Of a stretch of DNA of 29,569 nt, positions 15,587 to 23,516 are shown piece by piece. Positions within the stretch are counted from its first letter, which is position 1. The number at the start of each line of letters is the position of its first letter. The notes below the pieces were generated by a model. The model was not told the DNA's origin. It made no database searches and saw only the letters and a program-made list of their open reading frames with translations. The DNA comes from Anaerocolumna sp. (GTDB taxonomy: Bacteria > Bacillota > Clostridia > Lachnospirales > Lachnospiraceae), in the NCBI GenBank assembly GCA_029256035.1, contig JAQSYR010000008.1, positions 1-29,569 on the forward strand. Reading direction: 5' to 3'. Both the position numbers and the translations under genes were made by a program.

Positions 15587-17634
15587 TTATTGTGGAATCA
15601 CCAGCAAAGGCCAATACCATAAAAAAGTTTCTGGGAAGTAATTATGAAGTGGTTGCATCAAATGGTCATGTGCGTGACCTTCCAAAGAGCCAATTGGGAG
15701 TTGATGTTAATAATGATTATGAGCCTAAGTATATAACCATACGTGGAAAAGGTGACTTGCTTGCGAAACTTCGAAAAGAAGTGAAAAAAGCAGATAAAGT
15801 ATATCTTGCAACTGATCCTGATCGCGAGGGTGAAGCTATCTCATGGCACTTATCCAAAACCCTAAAGTTAGATGATAAAAATGCCAGCAGAATAACATTT
15901 AATGAAATTACAAAGAATGCAGTAAAAGCATCTATAAAACAACCAAGAGATATTGATATGAATCTGGTAGATTCTCAGCAGGCAAGACGTATTCTTGACC
16001 GAATGGTTGGTTACAGTATTAGTCCACTTTTATGGGCTAAGGTTAAAAGAGGTTTAAGTGCAGGCAGGGTACAATCCGTTGCATTACGAATTATTAGTGA
16101 CAGAGAAGAAGAAATCAATGCATTTGTCCCAGAAGAATATTGGAATCTGGAAGCAAATTTTGAGATTAAGGGAGAAAAAAATCCTTTGGTTGCTAAATTT
16201 GCTGGAAATAGTTCAGGTAAATCAGTAATACATTCCGAGGAAGAATTAAATAAAATCCTAACGGAGTTAGAAGGCGCTAAATTTGAGATTACAGAAATAA
16301 AAAAAGGAGAGCGCCAGAAAAAGGCGCCACTGCCATTTACTACAAGTACCCTTCAGCAGGAGGCAGCCAAAAGCCTTAATTATTCTACTTCTAAAACAAT
16401 GCGACTTGCACAGCAGCTCTATGAAGGAGTCGATGTAAAAGGGAATGGAACCATTGGTTTAATTACCTATCTACGTACGGATTCCGTACGTATCTCAGAA
16501 GAAGCGGATCAAAGTGCAAGAGAATTTATTAAAGATAATTATGGAGAACGTTTTATATCTGACAAAGAAGCTATAGCAGATAAAAATAAAAAGATACAGG
16601 ATGCCCATGAAGCCATCCGTCCAACCTATGTGGCATTAACGCCAGTTGTTCTAAAAGAGTCTTTAAGCAGAGATCAATTTCGATTATATCAATTAATATG
16701 GAAGAGATTTGTAGCAAGTAGAATGCAGCCGGCAAAATATGAAACAATCTCTGTGAAAATTGAAGGTAATGGATATCGTTTTACATCTTCTACTTCTAAA
16801 CTGGTGTTTGATGGATTTATGACAGTATACACAGAAGAAGATGATGAGAAGCAAAACAACGGAATGCTGCAAAACCTATCAGAAGATACAAAGCTAAAGC
16901 TTATAAACCTTGATAGATCCCAGCATTTTACCCAACCACCTGCTCATTATACGGAAGCTTCCCTGGTTAAAACCTTAGAAGAATTAGGAATCGGAAGACC
17001 TAGTACCTATGCTCCTACTATAACAACTATATTAGCCAGACGATATATTATTAAGGAAAACAAAAATTTATATGTTTCAGAACTTGGCGAAGTAGTCAAC
17101 AATATTATGAAGCAAGCATTTCCAAGTATTATTGATGTTCATTTTACTGCGAATCTGGAATCATTATTAGACCGTGTAGAAGATGGTTCAGTTAACTGGA
17201 AAACAGTTGTAAGTAATTTTTATCCTGATCTAGAAGAAGCGGTGAAGGAAGCGGATAAGGAATTACAGGAAATTAAGATAGAAGATGAAGTTTCTGATGT
17301 AATATGTGATGTGTGCGGAAAAAACATGGTAATAAAATATGGACCTCACGGTAAATTCCTTGCGTGCCCAGGATTTCCTGAATGTAGAAATACAAAACCG
17401 TACCTAGAGAAAATAGGAGTTCCTTGTCCTCTCTGTGGCAAAGATGTTGTAATTCGTAAAACCAAAAAAGGAAGAAAGTATTACGGCTGTGAGAATAACC
17501 CGGAATGCGAATTCATGAATTGGCTTAAACCTTCTACCGTTAAATGCCCAAAATGTAGTAGCTTTATGGTTGAGAAGGGTCCTAAATTAGTGTGCAGTGA
17601 CGAAAAGTGTGGTTTCATAGTATCCAAAGAGTAA
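15571..17634 (+). CDS. topA: DNA topoisomerase I (type IA)
   Basis: TopA relaxes negative supercoils through a transient 5'-phosphotyrosine link. The 687-residue enzyme begins with the TOPRIM domain: Glu9 in VIVESPAKANTI, and the acidic triad in TDPDREGE at 81-88. Domain 4 follows (RRILDRMVGYSISPLLW), then the catalytic tyrosine Tyr300 in GLITYLRTDSVRIS. Three C-terminal zinc ribbons are complete, with cysteine pairs near 579-605, 619-646 and 659-680. The start overlaps the end of dprA and has only a weak AAGAGA upstream, which suggests translational coupling. Gene order comM-dprA-topA is widely conserved in Firmicutes. A probable terminator follows. Confidence 0.98.
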   Translation: MSKNLVIVESPAKANTIKKFLGSNYEVVASNGHVRDLPKSQLGVDVNNDYEPKYITIRGKGDLLAKLRKEVKKADKVYLATDPDREGEAISWHLSKTLKLDDKNASRITFNEITKNAVKASIKQPRDIDMNLVDSQQARRILDRMVGYSISPLLWAKVKRGLSAGRVQSVALRIISDREEEINAFVPEEYWNLEANFEIKGEKNPLVAKFAGNSSGKSVIHSEEELNKILTELEGAKFEITEIKKGERQKKAPLPFTTSTLQQEAAKSLNYSTSKTMRLAQQLYEGVDVKGNGTIGLITYLRTDSVRISEEADQSAREFIKDNYGERFISDKEAIADKNKKIQDAHEAIRPTYVALTPVVLKESLSRDQFRLYQLIWKRFVASRMQPAKYETISVKIEGNGYRFTSSTSKLVFDGFMTVYTEEDDEKQNNGMLQNLSEDTKLKLINLDRSQHFTQPPAHYTEASLVKTLEELGIGRPSTYAPTITTILARRYIIKENKNLYVSELGEVVNNIMKQAFPSIIDVHFTANLESLLDRVEDGSVNWKTVVSNFYPDLEEAVKEADKELQEIKIEDEVSDVICDVCGKNMVIKYGPHGKFLACPGFPECRNTKPYLEKIGVPCPLCGKDVVIRKTKKGRKYYGCENNPECEFMNWLKPSTVKCPKCSSFMVEKGPKLVCSDEKCGFIVSKE

Positions 17635-17655
17635 AAAATTTATCGAAAAAAATAT

Positions 17656-17670
17656 ATTATTTAGAAAATA
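17656..17670 (+). promoter_or_regulatory. Weak CodY-box-like site upstream of codY
   Basis: ATTATTTAGAAAATA matches 11 of 15 positions of the CodY consensus AATTTTCWGAAAATT, about 150 bases before codY. CodY autoregulates in some species. The base composition here makes such matches common, so this is only a pointer. Confidence 0.2.
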
Positions 17671-17729
17671 TGTATAAAAATAATATAATAAGTATTGTTT
17701 TTGTAAAAAATGTATGTTAAGATTTATGT

Positions 17730-17777
17730 TGTAGTAGATTTGATGCCTATATTTACGAAATCAAACTACAGTTTTTT
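17730..17777 (+). terminator. Probable terminator after topA
   Basis: TGTAGT at 17730-17735 pairs with ACTACA at 17765-17770, and inner TTGAT and ATCAA segments can extend the stem with bulges. TTTTTT follows at 17772-17777. The hairpin is imperfect, but the position between topA and codY and the T run fit a terminator. Confidence 0.5.
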
Positions 17778-17820
17778 ATATTTTGAGTATCAAATAGGCG
17801 GGGTACTGGGAGGACGTTAA

Positions 17821-18594
17821 ATGAGCGTACAATTGCTAGACAAAACAAGAAAAATTAATAAACTTTTGCACAATAATAACTCACAAAAAGTTGTTTTTAA
17901 TGATATTTGTGAAGTATTAAGTGAAATTTTAGAATCAAATATTCTTGTGATTAGTAAAAAGGGTAAAGTTTTAGGGGTTAAAAATCGAGATGATATTAGA
18001 GAAATCAAAGAACTGATTAAAGATTCCGTAGGAGGCTACATTGACACGCTGCTGAATGAAAGACTTTTAAATGTGTTGTCAACAAAAGAAAATGTTAACC
18101 TGATTACACTAGGCTTTGAATTTGATAATGTAAATGATTATCAGGCCATTATCATCCCTATTGATATTGCCGGCGAACGGTTAGGTACTTTATTCTTATA
18201 CAAGAGTTTTAAACAGTATGATATAGATGATATCATACTCAGTGAATATGGCGTCACTGTAGTTGGACTTGAGATGATGCGTTCTGTAAATGAAGAGAAT
18301 GCAGAAGAAAATCGTAAAATACAAATTGTAAAATCTGCAATCAGCACCCTTTCTTTTTCTGAATTAGAAGCGATTACTCATATTTTTGATGAGTTAGACG
18401 GTAATGAAGGAATTCTTGTTGCTAGTAAAATTGCGGATAGGGTAGGTATTACCAGATCAGTTATAGTGAATGCATTAAGAAAGTTTGAAAGTGCAGGCGT
18501 TATTGAATCAAGATCTTCTGGAATGAAGGGGACCTATATAAAAGTTATAAATGATGTGGTATTCGAGGAGTTAAAAAAGCTAAATAATAAGTAA
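17821..18594 (+). CDS. codY: GTP-sensing global transcriptional regulator CodY
   Basis: CodY represses (and sometimes activates) amino-acid, nitrogen, competence, motility and sporulation genes, responding to GTP and branched-chain amino acids. The 257-residue length is typical. The N-terminal GAF effector domain covers about residues 1-155 (LLDKTRKINKLLH, then IIPIDIAGERLGTLFL). The C-terminal winged helix is near-invariant in the family: ASKIADRVGITRSVIVNALRK with ESAGVIESRSSGMKGTYIKV. The ATG at 17821 has GGGAGG at 17808-17813. The immediate downstream neighbour is the flagellar operon, the same junction (codY-flgB) as in Bacillus. It ends in its own strong terminator, so it is probably a single-gene transcript. 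Confidence 0.97.
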   Translation: MSVQLLDKTRKINKLLHNNNSQKVVFNDICEVLSEILESNILVISKKGKVLGVKNRDDIREIKELIKDSVGGYIDTLLNERLLNVLSTKENVNLITLGFEFDNVNDYQAIIIPIDIAGERLGTLFLYKSFKQYDIDDIILSEYGVTVVGLEMMRSVNEENAEENRKIQIVKSAISTLSFSELEAITHIFDELDGNEGILVASKIADRVGITRSVIVNALRKFESAGVIESRSSGMKGTYIKVINDVVFEELKKLNNK

Positions 18595-18673
18595 AAATTT
18601 ATTAAAATAGATAGCTAAATTATAAGTTTTTTATAATAAAATATTCAAATTGAAATGGATTTCAATGATAGCT

Positions 18674-18708
18674 AAAAGGATTTATGTTAATTCATAAATC
18701 CTTTTTTT
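18674..18708 (+). terminator. Rho-independent terminator after codY
   Basis: AAAAGGATTTATG (18674-18686) and CATAAATCCTTTT (18693-18705) form a perfect 13-pair stem with a TTAATT loop, running into seven T residues (18702-18708). It lies 80 bases after the codY stop. A small palindrome, TTGAAAT-GG-ATTTCAA at 18650-18665, precedes it. Confidence 0.93.
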
Positions 18709-18736
18709 GATATTTTTGGACAAGATATGGTATAAT
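18707..18736 (+). promoter_or_regulatory. Sigma-A promoter of the flagellar operon
   Basis: TTGATA at 18707-18712 (5 of 6) and a perfect TATAAT at 18731-18736 are 18 bases apart, 79 bases before flgB. The -35 begins in the T run of the codY terminator. The inverted pair ACAAGATAT (18720-18728) and ATATCTTGT (18754-18762) brackets the -10. No sigma-D-type promoter (TAAA-15-GCCGATAT) is visible, in line with class I early flagellar genes. Confidence 0.6.
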
Positions 18737-18814
18737 ACTACTAGTTATTAAATATATCTTGTTTTTTTGACAAATTATAGTTATAATTGCATTAAATGAA
18801 AGGAGCGGTAAATA

Positions 18815-19204
18815 TTGATAAATTCTAATGCATATAATTACATTAATGTTTTGGACAAAGCTGCTGATGCCAGTTGGAAAAGGAACGAATTAATTAGCAA
18901 TAATATAGCGAATGTTGACACTCCTGGTTATAAGAGGAAAGATATTCAGTTCCAGACATATTTAATGAATGAAATGACGGGGAATGGCTCATTGGATCAA
19001 AAAGTTGCCAATACTAACCTAAATTCCTTGGAAGCTTCCGTTTATACAGATCATGTTTCCTTAAGCTATCGTTTGGACGGTAATAATGTAGACATTGATA
19101 CAGAATCAGCCAGTCTGGCAGAAAATCAGATTAGATATTATACATTATTAGATTCAATGACTCAGGAATTTAACAGAATAAAGTCTGTTTTATCAACTAA
19201 CTAG
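18815..19204 (+). CDS. flgB: Flagellar basal-body rod protein FlgB
   Basis: FlgB is the proximal rod subunit of the flagellar basal body, exported by the flagellar type III system. The 129-residue protein carries the rod/hook N-terminal signature RNELISNNIANVDTPGYKRKDIQFQTYL and the C-terminal ASLAENQIRYYTLLDSMTQEFNRIKSVL, which form the paired coiled-coil D0 region. The start is TTG at 18815, set by AGGAG at 18801-18805 nine bases upstream; no ATG in frame fits the family start. It opens the operon, and flgC follows after 11 bases. Confidence 0.95.
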   Translation: MINSNAYNYINVLDKAADASWKRNELISNNIANVDTPGYKRKDIQFQTYLMNEMTGNGSLDQKVANTNLNSLEASVYTDHVSLSYRLDGNNVDIDTESASLAENQIRYYTLLDSMTQEFNRIKSVLSTN

Positions 19205-19215
19205 GGGGCTTTTTT

Positions 19216-19656
19216 ATGTCAATTATGAACGGAATGAATATAAGTGCAAGTGGTATGAGTGCACAAAGACTAAGAATGGATATTATTTCACAAAACATAG
19301 CTAATGTGAATACCACTAGAGATGAGAACGGAGATGCTTATCGCAGACAGGTTGTTGTATTTGAAGAAAAAAGCTCAGCTCCCTTTAGTCAGTATCTAAC
19401 CAATGCAACTGGAACAATGACAGGTAATGGTGTAAAGGTAACTAAGATTTTAAAGGATACCGAAACACCTTTGAATATGGTATACGATCCATCCCATCCA
19501 GATGCTAATGAAGAGGGATATGTTGCTTATCCCAATGTTAATACAGTAACAGAAATGACAAACCTAATTGATGCAAGCAGATCTTATGAGGCAAATGTAA
19601 CTGCTTTTAATGCAACAAAGAGTATGGCTTTAAAAGGCCTTGAAGTGGGGAAATAA
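19216..19656 (+). CDS. flgC: Flagellar basal-body rod protein FlgC
   Basis: FlgC is a rod subunit stacked with FlgB, FlgF and FlgG. The 146-residue protein starts NGMNISASGMSAQRLRMDIISQNIANVNTTR, the family D0 helix with the NIANVNT motif. It ends with the conserved EGYVAYPNVNTVTEMTNLIDASRSYEANVTAFNATKSMALKGLEVGK. The ATG at 19216 follows an AGGGGG stretch that touches the flgB stop. It is tightly packed with flgB and fliE, as in most Firmicute flagellar operons. Confidence 0.96.
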   Translation: MSIMNGMNISASGMSAQRLRMDIISQNIANVNTTRDENGDAYRRQVVVFEEKSSAPFSQYLTNATGTMTGNGVKVTKILKDTETPLNMVYDPSHPDANEEGYVAYPNVNTVTEMTNLIDASRSYEANVTAFNATKSMALKGLEVGK

Positions 19657-19669
19657 CAGGGGGTAAATA

Positions 19670-19981
19670 ATGGATATTACAGCTTTGAACAGTCTATCAG
19701 GTCTGAGTTCCTATACAACGAATATAAAAACGGTAGACAGTGATAATGGAAATAAAACATTTGAACAACTTTTTCAGTCTGCAGTCAACATGATAAATGA
19801 TACGAATAATTTATCCAATGCTGCTGAACAAGCAGAAATTTCTTATGCACTTGGATTGACTGACAGTACACATGACCTTATGGTTGCACAGCAAAAGGCA
19901 AATCTATCCCTTCAATATACTGTAACTGTAAGAAATAAAGTACTGGAAGCATATAAAGAGATTATGAATATCCAATTCTAA
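19670..19981 (+). CDS. fliE: Flagellar hook-basal body complex protein FliE
   Basis: FliE is the small adaptor between the MS ring and the rod. The 103-residue protein shows the family pattern TFEQLFQSAVNMINDTNNLSNAAEQAE and the C-terminal SLQYTVTVRNKVLEAYKEIMNIQF. The central LGLTDSTHDLMVAQQKA segment is also conserved. The ATG at 19670 has AGGGGG nearby. Its place between flgC and fliF is the classical order. Confidence 0.95.
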   Translation: MDITALNSLSGLSSYTTNIKTVDSDNGNKTFEQLFQSAVNMINDTNNLSNAAEQAEISYALGLTDSTHDLMVAQQKANLSLQYTVTVRNKVLEAYKEIMNIQF

Positions 19982-20004
19982 CTATAGACTAGAGGAGCAA
20001 AAGA

Positions 20005-21597
20005 ATGGCTGAGAGATTAAAACAGATACCCATAAGGCTATTAGCTCAATGGAATAAATACACCAGCAAGCAAAAAACAATAATTGTTAGTGTGGTGTCT
20101 ATTGTGTTTTTAACTTTATTGTTTTTGGGTTATCTGATGAGCAGAACACAATTTAGAACTTTGGTTGTTACTGAGACACCAAGAGACGCAAGCAAAGTAG
20201 CAGACTTACTGGAAGAGGAAGGAATTGAATTTAAGCTCGGCAGTGATTCCGTAACTATTTCCGTAGATGAAAAAAGACATTCTGAAGCACTTTTACTTAT
20301 TGCCGGTAGCGATGTTTCAGCCGATGGACTAACTTTAGAAACCTTAATGAATAATGATTTAAGTACTACAAACAGCGATCGAACACTTAAGAATCATTTA
20401 TATATTCAGAATGAAATTAGAAAATATTTATTAACTATGACCGGAATATCCGATGCTCAGGTAACGTATGTACCAGATGATAACAGTTACAGTGTACTTA
20501 CGGAGAAAGAAGATTATCCGGCTAGTGTTGCGTTAACAATTACGGATGAATTTGAATTATCTTCAGCAGAAACAGTAGCAGAATATGTTGCTGCCTCTAT
20601 TGGTAATGAATCAACAGATAAAATTAAAGTAATTGACCAAAATGGAAATTTGCTATTTGGAGGAAAAGAAGATTTATATTCCGGCAGTGCAAATTCTGTT
20701 TTAGAGTATCGTGATAAACTTCAGAATACATATAACAATAATATTTATATTTTAATGATGAAATTAGGATATGATGATGTTCAATCCATGTTTAACTGGA
20801 GTTTAAATATGGACAAGGTTACTCAGTTATTTACGGAACAAATTCCAGCAGAAGGGCAGGATCAAGGTTTATATAAGAATTATTATTCTTATGAAGCGGA
20901 AAATGCCAGTGGCACTGGGGGAGTTCCAGGAACTGATTCCAATGATGAAACAACTTATAATATTGAGGATAGTTCTGGCTCAGATTCTTCTGTTTCAACA
21001 TTACAGATTGAATATTTACCAAGTGAACGTGTGACCAATACAGAATTTGAAGTGGGAGCTGTCATACCAGAAGAATCTTCAGGCAGTATTGTGTGTACCC
21101 AGGTGGTTACTTATAAAGAAGAAGACTTAGAGTTGCAAGGATTACTGGATGATATTTCTTTTGATGAATATGTATTACAGAATAGTGCCAGAAGGCAATT
21201 AGAAGTTGGGGAAGACATTTACAATTTAGTATCTTTAGCCACTGGAATTTCAACGGAGCGCATTCAGATACTGGCATATGAACAACCGGTATTTATTCCA
21301 AAAACATCCAATATCGATTGGACACTTTATTTATCCATTCTTTTAGCCGTATTAATTATAGCATTATTATTATTTGTTATATTTAAAGGAACATCTCCAG
21401 TGGAAGTGACAGAACTTGAACCTGAGTTATCAGTTGAACAGTTACTTGCTACTACTAAGGAAAATCAAGCGTTGGATGATATTGAATTTAGTGAAAAATC
21501 TGAAGCAAAGAAAATGATAGAGAAGTTTGTAGATGAAAATCCAGAGGCCGTTGCACAGTTATTAAGAAATTGGTTAAGTGATGATTATGGCTTATAA
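20005..21597 (+). CDS. fliF: Flagellar MS-ring protein FliF
   Basis: FliF forms the MS ring in the cytoplasmic membrane, the base on which the rod, the C ring and the export gate assemble. The 530-residue protein has two membrane spans, at about 25-45 and 438-460. Between them lie the ring-building motifs (TPRDASKVADLLEEEGIEFKL; YLLTMTGISDAQVTYVPDD; SVALTI) and a variable loop rich in Ser, Gly, Asp and Glu near 300-330. The C-terminal cytoplasmic tail (AKKMIEKFVDENPEAVAQLLRNWLSDD) is the FliG-binding segment. The ATG at 20005 follows AGAGGAG. It is followed by fliG after 37 bases. Confidence 0.96.
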   Translation: MAERLKQIPIRLLAQWNKYTSKQKTIIVSVVSIVFLTLLFLGYLMSRTQFRTLVVTETPRDASKVADLLEEEGIEFKLGSDSVTISVDEKRHSEALLLIAGSDVSADGLTLETLMNNDLSTTNSDRTLKNHLYIQNEIRKYLLTMTGISDAQVTYVPDDNSYSVLTEKEDYPASVALTITDEFELSSAETVAEYVAASIGNESTDKIKVIDQNGNLLFGGKEDLYSGSANSVLEYRDKLQNTYNNNIYILMMKLGYDDVQSMFNWSLNMDKVTQLFTEQIPAEGQDQGLYKNYYSYEAENASGTGGVPGTDSNDETTYNIEDSSGSDSSVSTLQIEYLPSERVTNTEFEVGAVIPEESSGSIVCTQVVTYKEEDLELQGLLDDISFDEYVLQNSARRQLEVGEDIYNLVSLATGISTERIQILAYEQPVFIPKTSNIDWTLYLSILLAVLIIALLLFVIFKGTSPVEVTELEPELSVEQLLATTKENQALDDIEFSEKSEAKKMIEKFVDENPEAVAQLLRNWLSDDYGL

Positions 21598-21634
21598 GAT
21601 CAGTATATTCTAGTAAACTTTTAGGAGGATATAT

Positions 21635-22645
21635 ATGCCTAAGAATAATGATATGACAGGAATACAGAAAGCAGCCGTGCTATTAATAGCCCTTGGACCT
21701 GAGAAATCTTCCAATATTTTTAAACATTTAAAAGAAGATGAAATAGAGATGCTGACTTTAGAAATTGCCAATACCAGAAGCGTTTCTCCCTCAATGAAGG
21801 AGCAAATCTTAAATGAGTTTTATGAAATTTGCCTGGCACAACAGTACATAGCAGAAGGTGGAATCGCCTATGCAAAAGAACTATTAGAAAAAGCATTAGG
21901 ACAGGATAAAGCGAGAGATGTTATCGGTAAATTAACAGCCTCCTTACAAGTTCGTCCATTTGAGTTTGTGCGTAAAACCGATGCAAGTCAGATGTTAAAC
22001 TTTATACAGGACGAACATCCTCAAACAATTGCACTTATTTTATCCTATCTCTCATCCAATCAGGCTTCCGCCATAATATCCGCATTACCACCGGATAAGC
22101 AAGCTGACGTTGCAAAACGTATAGCCCAGATGGATCGTACCTCTCCAGATGTAATTAAAGAAGTTGAAAGAGTGTTAGAGCGAAAACTAGCTTCACTTGT
22201 AAATCAGGATTATACAATTGTAGGTGGTGTTGATTCCATCGTGGCAATTTTAAATACGGTGGATCGTGGCACAGAAAAACATATTATGGAAACTCTTGAA
22301 ATTGAAGAACCTGAATTGGCAGATGAAATCAGAAGGAAGATGTTTGTATTTGAAGATATCTTATCCTTAGATGATAAATCCATTCAAAGAGTACTTCGAG
22401 AAATCGATAATAATGAGCTGGCTGTTGCATTAAAGGGCTCTACAGAAGAAGTTCAGACAGTTATTTTCAACAACCTTTCCAAACGTCTTGTTGTTATGAT
22501 TAAAGAAGATATGGAATTTATGGGACCAGTTCGTTTAAAAGATGTTGAAGAAGCACAACAAAAAATTGTTAATGTGATTAGAAAACTTGAGGATTCTGCT
22601 GAGATTATCATATCAAGAGGTGGAGGTGATGAGATAATTGTCTAA
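21635..22645 (+). CDS. fliG: Flagellar motor switch protein FliG
   Basis: FliG is the C-ring component that contacts the stator and generates torque. The 336-residue protein has the N-terminal FliF-binding domain (MTGIQKAAVLLIALGPEKSSNIFKHL), the middle domain with the EHPQTIALILSYL motif, and the C-terminal torque domain (EDILSLDDKSIQRVLREID through EDMEFMGPVRLKDVEEAQQKIV). The ATG at 21635 has a perfect AGGAGG at 21623-21628. Its last bases encode the ribosome site of fliH, and the two genes overlap by eight bases. Confidence 0.97.
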   Translation: MPKNNDMTGIQKAAVLLIALGPEKSSNIFKHLKEDEIEMLTLEIANTRSVSPSMKEQILNEFYEICLAQQYIAEGGIAYAKELLEKALGQDKARDVIGKLTASLQVRPFEFVRKTDASQMLNFIQDEHPQTIALILSYLSSNQASAIISALPPDKQADVAKRIAQMDRTSPDVIKEVERVLERKLASLVNQDYTIVGGVDSIVAILNTVDRGTEKHIMETLEIEEPELADEIRRKMFVFEDILSLDDKSIQRVLREIDNNELAVALKGSTEEVQTVIFNNLSKRLVVMIKEDMEFMGPVRLKDVEEAQQKIVNVIRKLEDSAEIIISRGGGDEIIV

Positions 22646-23474
22646 TATTATCAAATCAAGTCATGTTTTTTTAAATCAGGATAATACAAAAGTAATTAAC
22701 TCCGATGACAAACTAAACCAACTCTTTTTATTTTTAAATCAAAACAATGGAATAAATGGAGAAATAGCTGCTACGAAAGAAGAGGGATTTCAGGAAGGTT
22801 TAAATGCTCTTGTTATTGATCAAAGCAAGGAAGAGTATAATGAAAAATTTCAGGATGAACTTAATAGGCAAAAGGATGAATTACTGGAAAACGCCCACAA
22901 GGAAGCAGAATTGATAATTGCAAAAGCCCTGGAAGACAGTAAGCGGACCAGTGAATATTTATATGAAGAAGCACAAAAAAATGGATATGAAGCCGGAATG
23001 CTTAAAGCAAGAGCAGAATTAGAAGCCAGAAAGAAACAATATGAAGAGTTGGAGAATAGATTAAAACTCGATTATTCTGAGTTAATAGCCAAATTAGAGC
23101 CTGAATTTTGTGATGTCTTAATAGCACTATTAAAGAAATTAACTGGAGTTATAATTGAAGAAAAAAGAGATATTATTTTATATCTCATACATAATGCAAT
23201 ATCACAAGCGGATAACTGCAAAAATTATATAATAAAAACTTCAAAAGAAGATTATGCTTTTGTTTTATCAAAGAAAGATGAATTATTAGAGGTAATCACT
23301 GGAGAATCTGTATCTATTGATATTATTGCTGATAAAGACTTGGATAAAAATCAATGTTTAATTGAAACAGAAAGCAGTGTTATTGATTGCAGCCTTGATG
23401 TTCAACTTAAGGGAATGATTCAGGATCTTAAACTTCTATCTATTCAGACAGACAACTTTGAATTTATGATCTAA
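22638..23474 (+). CDS. fliH: Flagellar assembly protein FliH
   Basis: FliH is the dimeric regulator that holds and restrains the export ATPase FliI, like the peripheral stalk of F-type ATPases. The 278-residue protein has a variable N-terminus, a long charged coiled coil (about residues 65-150, rich in Glu, Lys, Gln and Ala), and the C-terminal FliH/HrpE domain from about 155 (PEFCDVLIALLKKLTGVIIEEKRDIILYLIHNAI). The start is TTG at 22638 because GGAGGTGAT at 22622-22630, inside the end of fliG, is spaced right for it. The ATG at 22629 in the same frame stops after two codons. Confidence 0.9.
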   Translation: MSNIIKSSHVFLNQDNTKVINSDDKLNQLFLFLNQNNGINGEIAATKEEGFQEGLNALVIDQSKEEYNEKFQDELNRQKDELLENAHKEAELIIAKALEDSKRTSEYLYEEAQKNGYEAGMLKARAELEARKKQYEELENRLKLDYSELIAKLEPEFCDVLIALLKKLTGVIIEEKRDIILYLIHNAISQADNCKNYIIKTSKEDYAFVLSKKDELLEVITGESVSIDIIADKDLDKNQCLIETESSVIDCSLDVQLKGMIQDLKLLSIQTDNFEFMI

Positions 23475-23516
23475 CATTATAGAAAATTATACGATACTAA
23501 AAGGAAGGGTAGATAA

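Noticed and set aside
18767..18787. A perfect TTGACA with TATAAT just before flgB
   Set aside because: The two elements are only nine bases apart, far too close for sigma-A; the TTGATA/TATAAT pair upstream is better.
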